DNA of 64,000 nucleotides from Piscicola geometra (lineage: Eukaryota; Annelida; Clitellata; Hirudinida; Piscicolidae): contig OX030964.1 of the NCBI GenBank assembly GCA_943735955.1, positions 7,386,997 to 7,450,996 of the forward strand, given 5' to 3'. The first letter of the stretch is position 1; each line of letters starts with the position of its first letter. Shown here piece by piece: positions 1-13,190 of the stretch. The position numbers were made by a program, and so were the translations under genes. The notes under the pieces were generated by a model. That model saw only the letters and a program-made list of their open reading frames with translations, ran no database searches and had not been told where the DNA came from.

Positions 1-439
1 AATCTGCCATGTTGTTCATTTCTTTTTTTTATTCTTATTAAAAGTTGAAATAATTTTGTTCAATAAAACTAGAGAGATCAAGTTTGTATTACTTGTCACT
101 TTATTTAAAACGAAAAAACAATAAAAATAATGGTTTAAAAAATGGAAAAAGTCAGTTTGGCCACCTACCACCCTTTAATGGAAATAATCAAATTGAGTGC
201 CTTTTTATAAATAGATTTAAAAACTACGAATTTTGAAATGAATATTCAATAATTGCGGAATCTATTACAAATGCAGTGTTAATACATCTATGATACTGTA
301 TAATTATAAATATTAATAAAACTTTTTAAAAGAAAAATTAATTGAGAAATAATAAAGAGCTTTTCATTGTATGGTACTGTATCAAGTTTTTTATAAGACT
401 ATAGAGAAAAGGGATAGGTAGGTGTAGGGTGGAGAGAGC
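1..439. other. AT-rich flank downstream of ERH
   Basis: No coding exon is visible. On the minus strand this is the 3' flank and UTR of ERH. A reverse-strand AATAAA (tttatt near 101) could serve as a distal poly(A) signal, although several AT-rich alternatives exist. Confidence 0.5.
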
Positions 440-1103
440 TCAGGCTTTCCCAGCTTGTTGGCGCAGAAGGGTGTAGATCTTCTCCTTGATCCACGCTTTG
501 TTGTGCGGAGTGTACTTGCCTGACGTCTTGTCGTACCTGAAGTGGTGAAAGTATTAAGTGAAGTTTTATGCTGAAAAAAATTTTTTCTCCATTTTTGGAG
601 AAAGCCTATTTAAAAAAAACTTTTTTGGGAAAAAATATTTACAGAATTATTTTCAAATTTATAAATAACTTACACAAGACAAGACAGGTCAGCCAACTGG
701 TCAATGAAGTCAAACAGTTGACTGACGTCATAAGTGATGGAGGGTGAGGTAGGATTCATTTTTTTGAGATATTCCTCGAATATCTTGCACGTCCCTGTTT
801 GAATAAATATTACTTAGAAGATAATTTGTGAATTTGAAATTAAAATACCGGTAACAAAAATTAGTAATAAGAGTTGAAAAAGATAAAAAGGAAGAAAATT
901 GATTTTGCATTTAAAAACCTTCAAGGCATTCGTTAATGCTCTCATAATCTGAGTAAACTCGCCCTTCTGGCTTCTTAGTTGGCTGAACTAGCAGGATTGT
1001 GTGCGACTAAAAAAGGGATATTGAAATAATTATTTGGTTGAAAAGATAAAAATATATTTTTTGTCTTTTATTAGAATTTTATACAAACGAAAAAACGTAC
1101 CAT
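440..1103 (-). CDS. ERH: Enhancer of rudimentary homolog (ERH), complete, 4 exons
   Basis: Exons in transcript order are 1101-1103, 919-1006, 674-794 and 440-536. They total 309 nt, giving 102 aa against about 104 in vertebrates. Exon 1 holds only the ATG, followed directly by gtacgt. The product opens [16 protein letters not shown], contains [20 protein letters not shown], and ends [17 protein letters not shown], which is diagnostic of the family. ERH is a small, highly conserved nuclear dimer that associates with RNA-processing and RNA-decay factors. All junctions are GT-AG with phases that agree. The intron 2 donor is a weak gttttt. The very short first coding exon is notable, but the family alignment forces it. 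No other gene overlaps it, and the next gene upstream lies on the opposite strand. Confidence 0.97.
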
Positions 1104-2611
1104 TTTGAAATTCTCGAATTAAACCTTTCAACGATATAACGAAATGAAATTAAAATGCTGTGGCGTTGAATTTTTGATTTGTGAGATTTTCAAGTAATGC
1201 ATAATTTCATTAATAACAATCATTAGTTTTTATATTAAAAAATGTAACACATATACATTTTTGTGCTTTAGTTTAAAATTGAAGATATAAATGTAAAAAT
1301 TTTTTCAAAATCAAGATAAAGTATAAATATGACTAGTTTAAAATAAACTATCAAACTCTTTCAGATAAAAAAATGTGTACCTGCAACCAATCCCATAAAA
1401 GCCATTCATGAATCACATGCGTTTGTATGAGATATAAACTGCGCTAGCCATGGGTGTATGAATTTTTTGCTTCTTCAACACTAACTTAAATTCATTCTAA
1501 ATTATTTTACAATATCTTGTATTATTTTCAGATATCTAGCTTTCCATCCTTCAAAGAAATCTTAAGATAAGAAATATTCTGTGAGTTTTTTCAAGAACAT
1601 GATAACATTTTTTAATGTTTTTTCATTCAATAATTAGTTCAGATTTTAAGAAAATGTTCACTTTTTATAAGGTTTGCGTTTTTAAATTTTGTTTCTAAAT
1701 TAACATTTAATCAAACCACATGCTTTTTTAGTCAATCAATAATTTTTTCTAATTTAGTTTGATTTTTAAATGAAGGTTTAAAATTTACATACTTTTAATT
1801 GATTAAAATATTGTCAACTCAATTGTGTTGGTTTCAGTTACAATTATATAAAAGATTGACAGAATTTATAACATGTATTGATTACTGAAGCTAGTAATTT
1901 TCAGTGAGTTATTTATTATTTCATATCATAAAATATGTTTTTCATAGATAAATTCATTACATAGTACTTCAAAAGTACTTTTCATCTACATATACACAGT
2001 TTAGTAAAAAAACCATTTAATATGTTTTTTCCATTATATGTAAAATTGAATGTACCCTTCATGAAAAATATTGTATTTTTTTTCTAAACTTTACTTGACA
2101 AAATATTGCATAGTATTTTTTAAAGTTAAAAAAGACTCTGGGAACATCTGGGTTAATATAGCTTTCAAATAACATTTTATTTTTCAAATATTATAATCAT
2201 TAAGCTTTTTTCCAGAAGCATTGATAGAAACGTATGAAACAACCATAAAAACTGACAGATTACATAATCTATACTAGAATATTTTATTTAATAAAAAAAT
2301 CATGCCAAAATACCAATTTGATATAATAGTAGAATTCTTATAACAGTAATAAAAATATTTAAAAATCAAATTGGTTAAATTTAAATAAAGTAAAAAAATA
2401 ATGAATTTAAAGTTGAGAACACTCATATCCTGTTGAATAATTATAAAAAAGTATTTTAAAAGATAAAATAGATAACCAATAGGGTGTAAAATCTATCAAG
2501 TAAAGAAACCTTTAAAAATCATAGAAAAGATTAAGAAATAAAAAACTTAAAGTATTAAGAAATTAAAAACTAATAGTATTAAGAAACTGAAAAATCCATG
2601 AAAAGAGAACA
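1104..2611. other. Intergenic, divergent promoter region
   Basis: This AT-rich spacer separates ERH (minus) from the DXD glycosyltransferase (plus), which are transcribed away from each other, so it should hold both promoters. I see no open exon. A short upstream ORF starts at 2598 and ends just before the glycosyltransferase ATG at 2612. Confidence 0.5.
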
Positions 2612-3613
2612 ATGAAGAGCATAATAGTAACATCTCCTCTATGGCGCAAGCGTGGGTGCATGTTGATGTCAATTCTGATGGGCTTTATTCTAGGAATAGC
2701 TGTCAACTACTACGGCCTCTTGTTTGAAAACATCCGGGTCCATCTGACGGTTGACACCATTGACAATTCTAATTCATCTTGGTATGCTACACAGGTGTTA
2801 CAAAAATGGCCCCATTTGGCAAAAAATTTCTCGTTTTTGGAGAATTTAAACGCAGGCAAAAGCTACGTCGTTCCGAACATCGTGCACTTCATATGGTTCG
2901 CCAAGAACGACAAAAGCGAGATGTCTTTTTTGAACTTCATCAGCATTTACAGCGCTTCGAAAATACAGCAACCAGACACCATCATGTTCCACTACAACCA
3001 CCTGCCCTCTGGCCACTGGTGGAATGAACTCTTGAAGAGGGTGTCACTGCGTCTGATGCATCGAGAGCCACCGAAGACGATCCACGGACAGACGATCTTG
3101 CACCTCTACCACCAGGGCGACGTCACAAAGTTCGAGATTCTACTCGAGCATGGCGGCATCTACCTAGATTACGACGTCGTCGTTGTCAACAAACTCGACC
3201 CTCTACGTCTTTATGACGCGGTCCTAGGTAAAGAAAAAGCACCAAAGCTAATCGCGGGCATCATCATCGCCAGCAAGAATTCACTTTTTCTTCGCCTCTT
3301 GAAGGAATCCTACAAAAACAACTACAGACCGCTCGACTGGGATTACAACTGCGCCAGAGTCGCCTACCAAATCGCCGTTCAACGACCCAATCTGATTCAC
3401 ATCGAACCTTTCCGCCTCACCACGCCCGACTGGTCGGATCGACACTTGTTGTGGAACGAGGTGATCGACTGGAGTGGCCTGTATGTGATACATGTGATGG
3501 GACATTTCGACTGGAACACGCACTCTCCAGAAAGCATCAAGAAGCAGAATAGCACGTTTGGACAGGTGATGAGGTACATCTACTACAACTCCTCCCAACT
3601 CGTCTTCACTTGA
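2612..3613 (+). CDS. Intronless DXD-type glycosyltransferase, type II membrane protein
   Basis: This single ORF encodes 333 aa. Basic residues at about 10-14 are followed by a hydrophobic anchor (about 16-31), which is the type II Golgi topology. The core holds VPNIVHFIWFAKND (about 87-100) and then LLEHGGIYLDYDVVVV, with the DXD motif D-Y-D near 186-188. That motif binds the metal and nucleotide sugar in the Gly_transf_sug family (OCH1 / alpha-1,4-galactosyltransferase-like, GT32). The length matches single-domain members. The body is clearly more GC-rich than its flanks, as expected for coding DNA. An ATG at 2598 opens a 5-codon upstream ORF that stops just after the real start, and may tune translation. 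The acceptor sugar cannot be judged from sequence. Absence of introns, unlike its neighbours, is compatible with origin as a retrocopy. Confidence 0.88.
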   Translation: MKSIIVTSPLWRKRGCMLMSILMGFILGIAVNYYGLLFENIRVHLTVDTIDNSNSSWYATQVLQKWPHLAKNFSFLENLNAGKSYVVPNIVHFIWFAKNDKSEMSFLNFISIYSASKIQQPDTIMFHYNHLPSGHWWNELLKRVSLRLMHREPPKTIHGQTILHLYHQGDVTKFEILLEHGGIYLDYDVVVVNKLDPLRLYDAVLGKEKAPKLIAGIIIASKNSLFLRLLKESYKNNYRPLDWDYNCARVAYQIAVQRPNLIHIEPFRLTTPDWSDRHLLWNEVIDWSGLYVIHVMGHFDWNTHSPESIKKQNSTFGQVMRYIYYNSSQLVFT

Positions 3614-6600
3614 AGAGAATACACTGAGGATGATGATGATGATGATAATCATGATGATGATGATAATCATGATGAAGTCTCTTTCATCAAATGTGTTGTA
3701 TTTTTCCCGGAAAGTATGTTATTTTAATCGTGTGGGGTTTCTTGGAGTTTATTTGAATGCCCGTTTATAAGGGGGTTTTCGATTATATATTTTTTTCAAC
3801 TCTGATTACTTTTTTTTTTTTGGTATAAATAAGTAAACTATACATTATTAAAATTAATATATTTTTTCACTAGAATCCTAAAACTAAAAACTTGATCAAG
3901 AAAATGAAATACTCGATATTATTAATTTCTTTATCATTTTTTCGTTTAAATCATTTTAACACATTCATACTCACTTTATAATTAAATCATGATTATAATT
4001 AATTATTTATTTTGCTTTTACCACACTGTCAGACCGTAAAATACTCAATTAAGCGCATATATTTTTTTATTTACTTGGAGAATGTTACTCAAAATGCTTT
4101 TTGCCATCATTTGATTAATTCATTGTATTGTATTTCATGAAAAAAGAGCGTTTGAGAATTATTAAAATAGCTTTTGGGACTATATATCTTAATTTAGATC
4201 TTAAACTGATAATTTACTATTAGATTAATTTTTTCGATTCACATAATTTCGATCTTTCATCCCAAACCTATGTTTATGTATTTATTTATGAATAAATTAT
4301 GTATTTTCGTTTACAAAATAATGTTTTATATGATTTTTTTCTTGATTTATGTTTTGTTTAAAATACTCTTTAATTTATTTATTTTACATTTTATAAATTA
4401 TTTATTTGCAGTTTCCTGCCACTGCAAAATGAAAATGCGTCAAAAATCGAGCATAAATTTGTTTATTAAATAATTAATATAATATAATAAATAATAGATT
4501 ATAATATATTATATTATACTAAATAATAAGGCCAGTAGATGACATTTTCAGTACTTTTTCACCATTATGAATGCCTTTTTCTTTTTTATTTCAAACTTCA
4601 CTATCTTCATAAATATAAATATTATCTTTCGAGTATTTTATTGGTACCTCAAATGTACAGATTATAAATAGTTGAAGTGCTACCATCATTCATAACCAAG
4701 TGGTCTTGTTGGTAACTCGTTCGGGTTTACAACGTTAATAATACTCGTGTTATATTGAATTTTATTGTATTCAACCCATACATAACTCACATACATTTTT
4801 ATTTTCTTCCTATTGAGAAAAAGATAAAAAAGATATAAAAAAATAATAAAACATTTTTCAAGTAAGGAGGTTCAGATGTTGGGGAACAAGAAAGAGATTT
4901 GTGGAGATCTGAATCTTGTGATGATCTACACATTCAATTTATCAAGCATATGAAGGGACATGAATCGTTTAGATTTTTAATTGATCTGAAAGGATTATAT
5001 TCACGCCTAATGATATCACGTTGAAGGCAATCACTCAATTAACCTTTTGATTAGTTAAGCTAATTGTAATCACGTGCGCTTATAATTCTTTCTTTTATTT
5101 TGAATTGGAGGTTTTAATTGATGTTTCGACGACATTTAACTTCAGTAAAAATAAAAAGATAAAAATGTTTAGGATCGTTATAAAATCTAATCATGCACTT
5201 CATATAGCCTATTTAGTTTTTCATTAAATTCCCTTTTGTGATTGTTTTTTTAGTGGTCTTGGGTTTGCGCAATTAATATTTTGGTAATTTTTTAGGACTC
5301 ATGCGTAAAAAAATTTACAAACTTTAAATTATGTGGTACCATCTATTATGGATCTGTTCATTGTACTCATATTTTTCAAGATGTAATTTTTTAAAGTCAC
5401 TCATACTTCATCTTAATGATGTTTCATTTTTGAAAGGTTCACTCTTCACGAATACTCAAAAATCTGACTTTTTAATGGTTTTAATAACTCATAACTTTCA
5501 ATTTTTTTGCTTATATTCATTTATGAAATATCCTTGATCATTAACTAATATAGAATCATTTTTATAAATTTAAATATAAGTATTAAAGTTAAAGGTATAA
5601 AACCTTTTTTTTGGTTAATAAACGTGCTTATATTGTTTCATCAATTATTTTTTTAATTCAAAATCATCTTTTGCTAACTCAGAGTCGTCTCTACTCGACA
5701 TTCTTAGGTATTGAATTCAAGACATCCAAGACGCTTGGACAACAATAATCACAGGCACACCATCACACCACCACCATGTCATCAACCAATCAAAGTCCCG
5801 AAACCTCCCTTTCATAGTTTAATAAATCGATTTTGCTAATTCAATCAGCGCAATGAGAATACAATGAGATAAAATGCTGGGTGTTATCTTTCCAATTATC
5901 CACGATACCACGGTTTTCACATTTTCGATATCACGGCTTTGTAGTCGGTAGTGATTTTCTCAGAATAAAGGAAATTTGTATTCGTTGAGAGAGGTAAGTT
6001 TTAGTGTTTTGGTTTAACTTGTCAAACACTCAGAACCTTCGAATCGATTATTCATATGCCTTCAAAAAGTGGTTTTAGGTTTCTATGGGTCTGGTGACAC
6101 GGAATAATCTGAGGCGCACATTTAGAGCAATCACATCCCATCACATGTCCTAGTTATATTGTATATAATAAAGACCCACGATTTCTTGTTCAGTTCATCA
6201 TCTTGCCCACACAAGCATTTGACTGAATAAACGTAAACTTGTAAAAATATAATTTGAAAGAAACTAGAGTAAGATTCTTTTAATGGACACTTATGATTTG
6301 AATTAAATGCTGTAGAAATGTATTAATCAAAATGACAAACGTTTCGATTTTATTGTCATTACCAGTGTAGAAGATGATTAAAAGAAGTTAGAAATAACGA
6401 ATCGTTTTATTAATATAAAAATTAAAATTTCTTATTAATAAATAAACTGTTTAAATCTATAAATAAATTAAAATATGTAAAAGTGGGTATGAACGAATGA
6501 AAACCGGTTTGAAATACTTTGATAATGACTCCCTGATAATGAAAATCAAAACGATCAATAGTAAAAATGCGTAGAAATATTTGTAACCAAAACTATATTG

Positions 6601-8884
6601 ACATATTTATTCTTATTTTTAACTTTTTTATGATTTAAAGTAGGAATTCTTTACTATCTTAATTTTACTGTTTATTAATGTTTTTTTAATAATATTTTAA
6701 AACATAAAAATTTTATCGAATTGTTTAAGAATTCCTATAATAATAATATATTTATTTTATTATTTATGATAATTAACCATTTAAGTTTATAAAAAATAAT
6801 GAAATTTTACAATTCAGCTCGAATGTTGAAGAATCAAAACAAGCATCATTTCATGAACACTAGTGATACACAGAAAAATACAGTAAAAAGGATTGAACGA
6901 TTTACATTTTCGACTGAGTAGTTCTTTTTTTTATATAATCATTTTTATTGTTAAGCTAAAAACTAACAGATGAGTTAAGAATTAGAAATTCTTGAATCAA
7001 AAGTATTTTAAATAACAATTTTATCAATTTTTTAGAAATAATATTGTTAGTTTTTATTTTATTCATAATTTTGTACAATAAAACTAAGTTTCTATACATA
7101 AAAAACCCTCAAAAAAAACATACAAGATCGTTGGAAATTTCCACTTGGAAACACTTTCGGGTAGTCTCAGAAGTAAAGCAGGTCAATAAATAAGGAATGA
7201 GACGTTTTAATAATATGGTATCAATAATTTGTCTGGTGTTGTTCTAAATAGAAGAAAGGGTGAGAAAAGTCTGAAAACTCGAAGCTAACTAGGATAAATA
7301 TTTTGATTAAAAAAATTTATTAAGTACATTTTTTTATCTAATTCTTTATAAAATCATATGATCATAATTTATTTGATCTACATCAACAGATTTTATATAA
7401 TTGATGATAGTTTTAACATTTTAATACTTTTCCATATTCAACAGGTCAAATAATAACTAAGCCTTTGAAACTTCTCATTCTAAGCAAAGCCAGTGATTGC
7501 GAATATGCTGTGTGGAATGTTTATGCAGTTCGAATGAATGAGGTTTAATCAAAATAAATAAATAAACAATAATAAAACTAATGAATAAATAATGTTTTTT
7601 GGAAGTTTAATAAATTATTTAGAAATATTTCTATAGCGTGTATAAAAGTTTCAATATCAAATCTCATGAAAGGTCGAATATCAGAGAAATAGGATCCAAT
7701 CTTAAAGTTCTCGCATTACACACAAAATGCACATTTATTTAATTAGATTTACATATATTTTATTGTTAAATGAAATTTAAAAATTATTTAATGATTAAAC
7801 TTGAAATATGAATTAGGCTTATCACTTTTTGAATAACTGAGTGTGGAAATACATTTTTCAGTGTTGCACAAGCAAAGAAGGTATTGGAGGTAGCGAACAT
7901 TTTTATGAAAAACTATTCTAGGCTAATTAAAAAAAAAGATGAGTTGGCTTATAGCACCTATTTTTTAAAGAAAACAATTGTTGATTAGGATTTTAAGAGA
8001 GCACGAATAAAAGTATACAAGGAACGTAAAAATCAATAAAAAGAATTCACACATTAATCCATGAATAAATAGTAAAATCAAAAAGATTTTTCAGAAGTAC
8101 TAACATATAAAGAACATGGCCAATCGATGAAATCATGTTCACACAATTAAATGAACTTTGGATTAACATCTAACTTTAACTTTTATTATATTTACAAATA
8201 AATAATCAAGAGTATTTATATAGGTTTCTAAATAAAAATGGATGATATAAAAATTTAATAAAAGGAAAATCGTATTAAATGCAAATTTTAAATGATAATC
8301 TTTCCAAATACAAAGGAAGTGTAAATAAAATATGTTTGAAAATGCTGATATTTATTAATTATACATTTACGAAAATAGTCTTTAAAGATAGAGTCGGTAA
8401 ATCAGTGAAAAATGAATGACTTTTTTTTACAAAGATTTTTTTACAAGACTGAACAGCAAAACAAAAAACCTTCCCTTAAACAAATCAGGTTTATCACTAA
8501 TAACGAAGTGTTAATTTTAATGAATCTAGGTAGTGTAAAAAGTAAAAAATAAAAAACAAAATTTCATTAACTTATTATTTAAATTCCTTTAAAAACAGCT
8601 TGAAAACCATTTATATCACTAAATGAACTGAATTTTTACGACAGTTATCTCCCACTAGCAGTGAATGAATCACCATTTTGATGTCCCTTCTGCTACTTTT
8701 ATAGTATTATACTACTAGAGCTACCACAATACACCAACGTCGCTCGAAAGAAGTAAATTAAAACACCACAATAACAAGACTAATCTGAAAAACTTTTGAA
8801 TCAACAACAACATCATTAAAGCCCAAAAGCTATAACAAAAAATGAAACCACCAACCGTTACCCATAATACTCTTTGGAATCTCC
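3614..8884. other. Long AT-rich intergenic region between two glycosyltransferase genes
   Basis: No supported exon. It begins with an imperfect (GAT)n tract at about 3627-3675 in the likely 3' UTR of the upstream gene. Palindromic AT DNA lies at about 4475-4530. The only gene-like signals are a good plus-strand splice donor context at about 5994 (GAGAG|GTAAGT) and a TATA-like box at about 6167-6178 followed by TCAGTTC. Neither leads into a coding exon I can recognise. Confidence 0.45.
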
Positions 8885-10460
8885 TTACAAGAGTTTACTT
8901 TTGTCTAACTTTATGACAGTAGTGTTGAAACGGTAATAAACTTGTGGTTTTTTGAATTCGATGAAGGAGTCATCCCACTGAAATGACAAGCAGGGATAGC
9001 GTTTGACTGGCCTTTGGCTGTAGTGCAAGCCTGGCTCTTTGCGATTATATACCAAGCAATTTCTACGCAACCATTTGTTTGGATGAGTCCGCTGTAGATT
9101 GGAGTAGAGGGTGAAGAGGTTGTTTCTCGAGTTGAAATATATAATCCACATTGTCCACATTGTGTCCGTCTTATTTTTCTTCTCGAACTCTTTGTACCAT
9201 CTGAATTAACCAAAGTTTAAATGATTTTTTTTCAAATCTTTGAATAAGTATTTAAAAAAATATAATTTATGCACACATCTTTCCTATCATTTATTCACAA
9301 TTATTAAAACTTCTAAACAACCCTTAGCAATTCTCGCAAACCCCCAGCATTCACTCTCAACCCACACAAAAATCTCATCACGAACCTGGTCATAATAAGT
9401 TTCGGCACATACGGCTTAATTTTCTTCTCGTTGAGGAAATACCACTTTCTGAATGCTTGCCAATGCTCAGCGTCTGGCGCATAACCCCACGAACTGCTCA
9501 GTTGATACAAAAAACTTGGGCCGGTGAGCTTGGTCGAAGGGTTGAAAGTGTCACCGTTTTTTGCGTTGATGAGATCGGCGCCTTGGAGAGCAATTCCAGA
9601 GATGTTTCGTTGGTTTCTGAATGTGTTTCTAGCCGCCTTCAACCATCGGTAAGCATATGGTGAAACCACTAAATCGTCTTCGAGAATAAAACCTATTTCA
9701 TAGTCGTAGTCTGAGCCATTGGCTACTTGACGTGTTTTCAGTTTCGGGTCCCAGCAATTTAACCATTGTCCTATCAGACCCTTGTGTCGGCGTTGCATAA
9801 TCACCCTTACCTTGCCACTAGACCACCTGAAAGATCGAGCGGTTTCGACGGTTTTGTAATCCACATTGCCTTCCAACGCACTGTCCACCCAAATCTCGAT
9901 GACTGCAACATCCCCGTCTAACTCGAGGCTGTTTAGACTCTGCAATAACTGCGTGGGTGAACGGGCGGGTGGAGTGATGACTGTGTTTGGATTAACGATC
10001 GTGTCATTGATAAATAAGTGATTTTGCAGAAGTGTGAAAAATTGAGGGCTCTCGTATGAAGTATGATGAGATTCTGTTGAGTCGGTTTGGTGAAATGGAT
10101 TGGTGAAAAAGTCTGTGATGTGTGATGGTTTTAGTGGATGACTAAAAAATAATCAAATTTATTGAATCTAATTGAAAATAATTAATTCAATGAAATCAAT
10201 AAAGTATTTGTCTAGATTGAAAAATCTTTTTAGAAAAAAAAATTAAAGAAAGAGATCACACAAATAAACACAATCCGCCATCTGCCACACAAAATCCTAA
10301 ATGCAGTGTGCACACCCACAAGCTTTGCTCACGGTCAAGAGGCTGTTTGGACGATTGTATGTGAGTATAATGATTCTCACATCCACAACTTGTTGACTGC
10401 ACGACGTGGAGTTATCACTGTAGGACAATTCGTTGCTCGTGTTCGTGCCACAGCCTGGAT
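8885..10460 (-). CDS. GT2-like glycosyltransferase with EDD motif (5' exon missing)
   Basis: Exons in transcript order are 10333-10460, 9386-9948 and 8885-9200, in matching phases, giving 334 residues without the first exon. The start of the catalytic fold reads VDVRIIILTYNRPNSLL, the classic GT-A/GT2 opening strand. Exon 2 continues with LLQSLNSL and WVDSA, then GFILEDDLVVSPYAYRWLKA, where the acidic EDD resembles the metal-binding site of GnT-I-like enzymes. The last exon contributes WYKEFEKK and a Trp/Tyr-rich C-terminus. Exon 1 enters in phase 1, so an upstream exon, probably carrying a membrane anchor, must exist; I could not locate it with confidence between 10461 and 11500. The minus-strand stretch 9949-10141 is also open in frame but its phase does not fit, so I treat it as intron. 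The exon 2 donor is non-consensus gttcgt. The substrate is unknown. Confidence 0.8.
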
Positions 10461-12679
10461 CTAAAACTGATGTAGGAAGAAAAGGGAAGAAGGGGTGATA
10501 GGGAATTGAGAAAGAAAGTGATGATGGAAAGAAAAATTGAACAACGGAAGAGTGAGAGATGAAATGAGATGGAAAAAAGGGAATGGAGAAAAGGGAAATC
10601 GAGAATGAAATGAGACTGTAGGGAAAGAATTTTATCTAAAACAAAATATTAAATCAACTGTGTTAATTCTTTAAATAAATAAAAACAAGATTAAAAACAA
10701 GATTGTTTCTTTAAAATCGAAAGTGATGATGGATTGAGAATTGCTGATGAAAGAGGCTTATAATAGAAGGAGGGTGAAATGAACATTTTATTGGAAAAAA
10801 ATAATTCTGTAAAGATAAGAAACCTCAAGCTGGATTCTCTGCTTTTCATCAAAATAAATTAAAATTTAGATCGCCATATAGTCTATTGAAATGCTTCAAA
10901 TAGTTTAATTGTTTTGTATACATGTTTGTGTTTGTATGTGTTGGTTTAAGCTTTTCTGTATGTGTATTTTGCGTATGTGTTTGTGTACGTATGTTTATCT
11001 AGCGCACAATAGTGCATGGACAAGTGTACATCGAACTCTGTACGCGAGCATTTTATGGATGTTTTTAATACTGTCTGAATATGTATAGTATACTTATTCA
11101 TTATCATTTTAAATGTGTCAGTTTGATGGAACATCTTAAACAACAGACATATAAATAATAAAACTCAGTCATTGATTATGTGATGACGAAGTGGTTGTAG
11201 ACGAAAGGTGGTCTTCTTGGTAATGGTTGCTTTCCAGTTTTATTTATGGTCTTAGTAGTAGTTTAAAATTAGTAGCAGTGGTTATGGGCGGTGTTCTGTT
11301 TGTGATTGAAAAGTTAGTTTTTTTGGTTGCAGCGGCAGAGATAACAACAGTGTTATCATGGTTGTTGCAGAGATAAAAAGCTAGTAAAGATAGCAGTGTT
11401 AGCATGCTTCTTACATTAATTGATAAAAAATATAAATTCACTCAAATTAGAATAAAATCAAGCATAATGAAACTATTTTAAATTCAAAGTTTTTGGCAAT
11501 AGAGCTTTTCACGTTGTTCTCGTGTTGTAATCTCATTAGCATAGCGAATATTTTAAAAAGTTGCTGTTTCGGTATTTATTGCATTTAAAATGTCTTATAT
11601 CTAAAATTCAAACAATTTTTATCATCAACTTTAGCCTTGAAAAATTAGATTAAACAAGATCTTTTAAAGATAAAGCATCTGATCGCGCTTAAATCATATT
11701 AAAGAGATTTAAAAGAAAATAATTTTGATGGAAAAACCTTTTGAATGACATTAATCAAGTTTATTGAATTAAAAAAATAAAATTTTAATATAAGTTAATT
11801 GAAATAAGATACAACTAGTGTAGTAACTCTTAAAAAACTTTTTGTAATAGAAAAAATTGCTATGTAAAAACACAAATTATACAGTAAAAAGTATTCCTAA
11901 ACGCTTCAGACAAGTTTGAATAAGTAATGAAGTGTTGTAAAAAACAAGGAAAAAATACGTGAAGTTTAACATAAACTGCTGAATAAATTTTTCTAAATTG
12001 TCCTTTCAAAAGTTATTGATATTTTTTTTATTTTCAAATTAATAATAATTAAATAAAAATCAAAAGAGTATAAAAAGGCTTAAAAAAGAATTCAGATTTT
12101 TAAAAAATGAGACAGTTTTTAAAGAGGATAAATACTTGAAAATAGTAAAACGAACAAACCGTTGTTTTTGAAACCGAAGATATTGAAAATGAAACACCGT
12201 TTTTGGATGAAAAAGGAGAAAGTGATGATGAAGAAAATGGTGCTGATGGCGAGAAGAAAAAAACATTTTTTCCTGCTCGGTGTGCAGTTCTTTGATCGGT
12301 GGGTCTTGGTTTTCTGTGGTGGTTGTTGTAGCTTTTCGTTGGTATGTGTACTATCGTGGTTAGATTATAATTGTTTCAGCGAATTCTTAAAGATAGTAGT
12401 AGCTTGTGGTGGTCTTTTCATTATTATTTTATGGTATTATTGGATTTTGAGTGCTCTGTAATTGTGCAACTGAATAGTTTAATGGGTTGCATAGCTCAAA
12501 TAATGAAACAGGTGATGATACTGAATGAAATTATAATTATAATGATCCCGCAATTACTAGGCGTAAACAAAAACTGAATAAAAAAATAGAATTCATAAAA
12601 ATGTATATATAAAAAAAAACTGGGAAAAATAAACAAAAGATTTGTGTATAGTAAGTACCAAATTGTTTTATAATTCAGG
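10461..12679. other. Intergenic / unresolved 5' region of the GT2-like gene
   Basis: Mostly low-complexity AT DNA. Purine-rich gaaag/ggaa repeats lie at about 10480-10620 and a TGTGTTTG-type stretch at about 10920-11000. A minus-strand ATG at 11405 opens a hydrophobic MLTLLSLLAFYLCNN peptide that could be a signal exon of the glycosyltransferase. However, no donor in the right phase follows it, so I do not join it. Confidence 0.35.
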
Positions 12680-13190
12680 GCGGGAAATACCATTATCCAG
12701 CTTGTATTGACTCAGAAAAGGCCTCTAACTGTGTTTTGAAAAAAATCATCTGGCACGTGATAAACGAACTTATCATTGACGAGTAGATTATAAAAGTAGT
12801 GAGTACAATGGACTCAACTTAGGTTACGTTCAAGGGTTTGCATTGTAATTCTGGATGCAAAAAGAGGTTTTCCAAATATACTTGAAGAGAGTTCCGCCTA
12901 CTTCTTTCTCTTATCACTATTAGTCTTTTCAAGAGTTATGTGTAGTGAAAATACGTTGAGATCCAATGGGACACATATGAGATATCCAGGCTAAAAAGTC
13001 ACGAGGCTTTTTTCAGCGATCTGACTAAATGATGTGTTTTGTTCACTACTCATGCTTTTAATTGGTCGGCTTTTTGCATGGGCTTTCCAAGATCGATATG
13101 CAACATTTTTTGTCGATATGACATCCTTGGCTGTTGTTTTCTTTTATCTTAAATACTTAAAATAAATAGGGGAAAATAATCATTTGCGGG
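12680..13190 (+). mobile_element. Decayed non-LTR retrotransposon reverse transcriptase fragment
   Basis: Conceptual translation near 12700-12800 gives a broken stretch with CIDSEKAS, IIWHVINELIIDE, a stop codon, then IIKVV. This matches the segment of LINE reverse transcriptases that normally reads F-x-D-x-E-K-A-F-D and W-x-x-x-x-x-L-G-x-x-E-W. After a frameshift, weak similarity continues toward the block before the catalytic YADD, which is not preserved. Multiple stops and frameshifts show it is dead. No terminal repeats or target-site duplications could be recognised. Confidence 0.6.

Noticed and set aside
4690..4740. Possible tRNA-like sequence (TGGTAACTCGTTCGGGTT)
   Set aside because: A cloverleaf with matching acceptor stem could not be drawn.
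4270..5537. Small Phe/Leu/Tyr-rich ORFs
   Set aside because: Typical of chance frames in T-rich DNA; no motifs or splice context.
9949..10141. Extension of the second GT2-like exon back to an acceptor at about 10142
   Set aside because: The stretch is open and has an acceptor, but its phase does not match the preceding exon. The acceptor at 9949 restores the family's continuous TYNRP...LLQSLNSL block.
11244..11441. Signal-anchor exon for the GT2-like gene (MLTLLSLLAFYLCNN)
   Set aside because: Attractive hydrophobic start, but no donor of the needed phase follows it before the stop.
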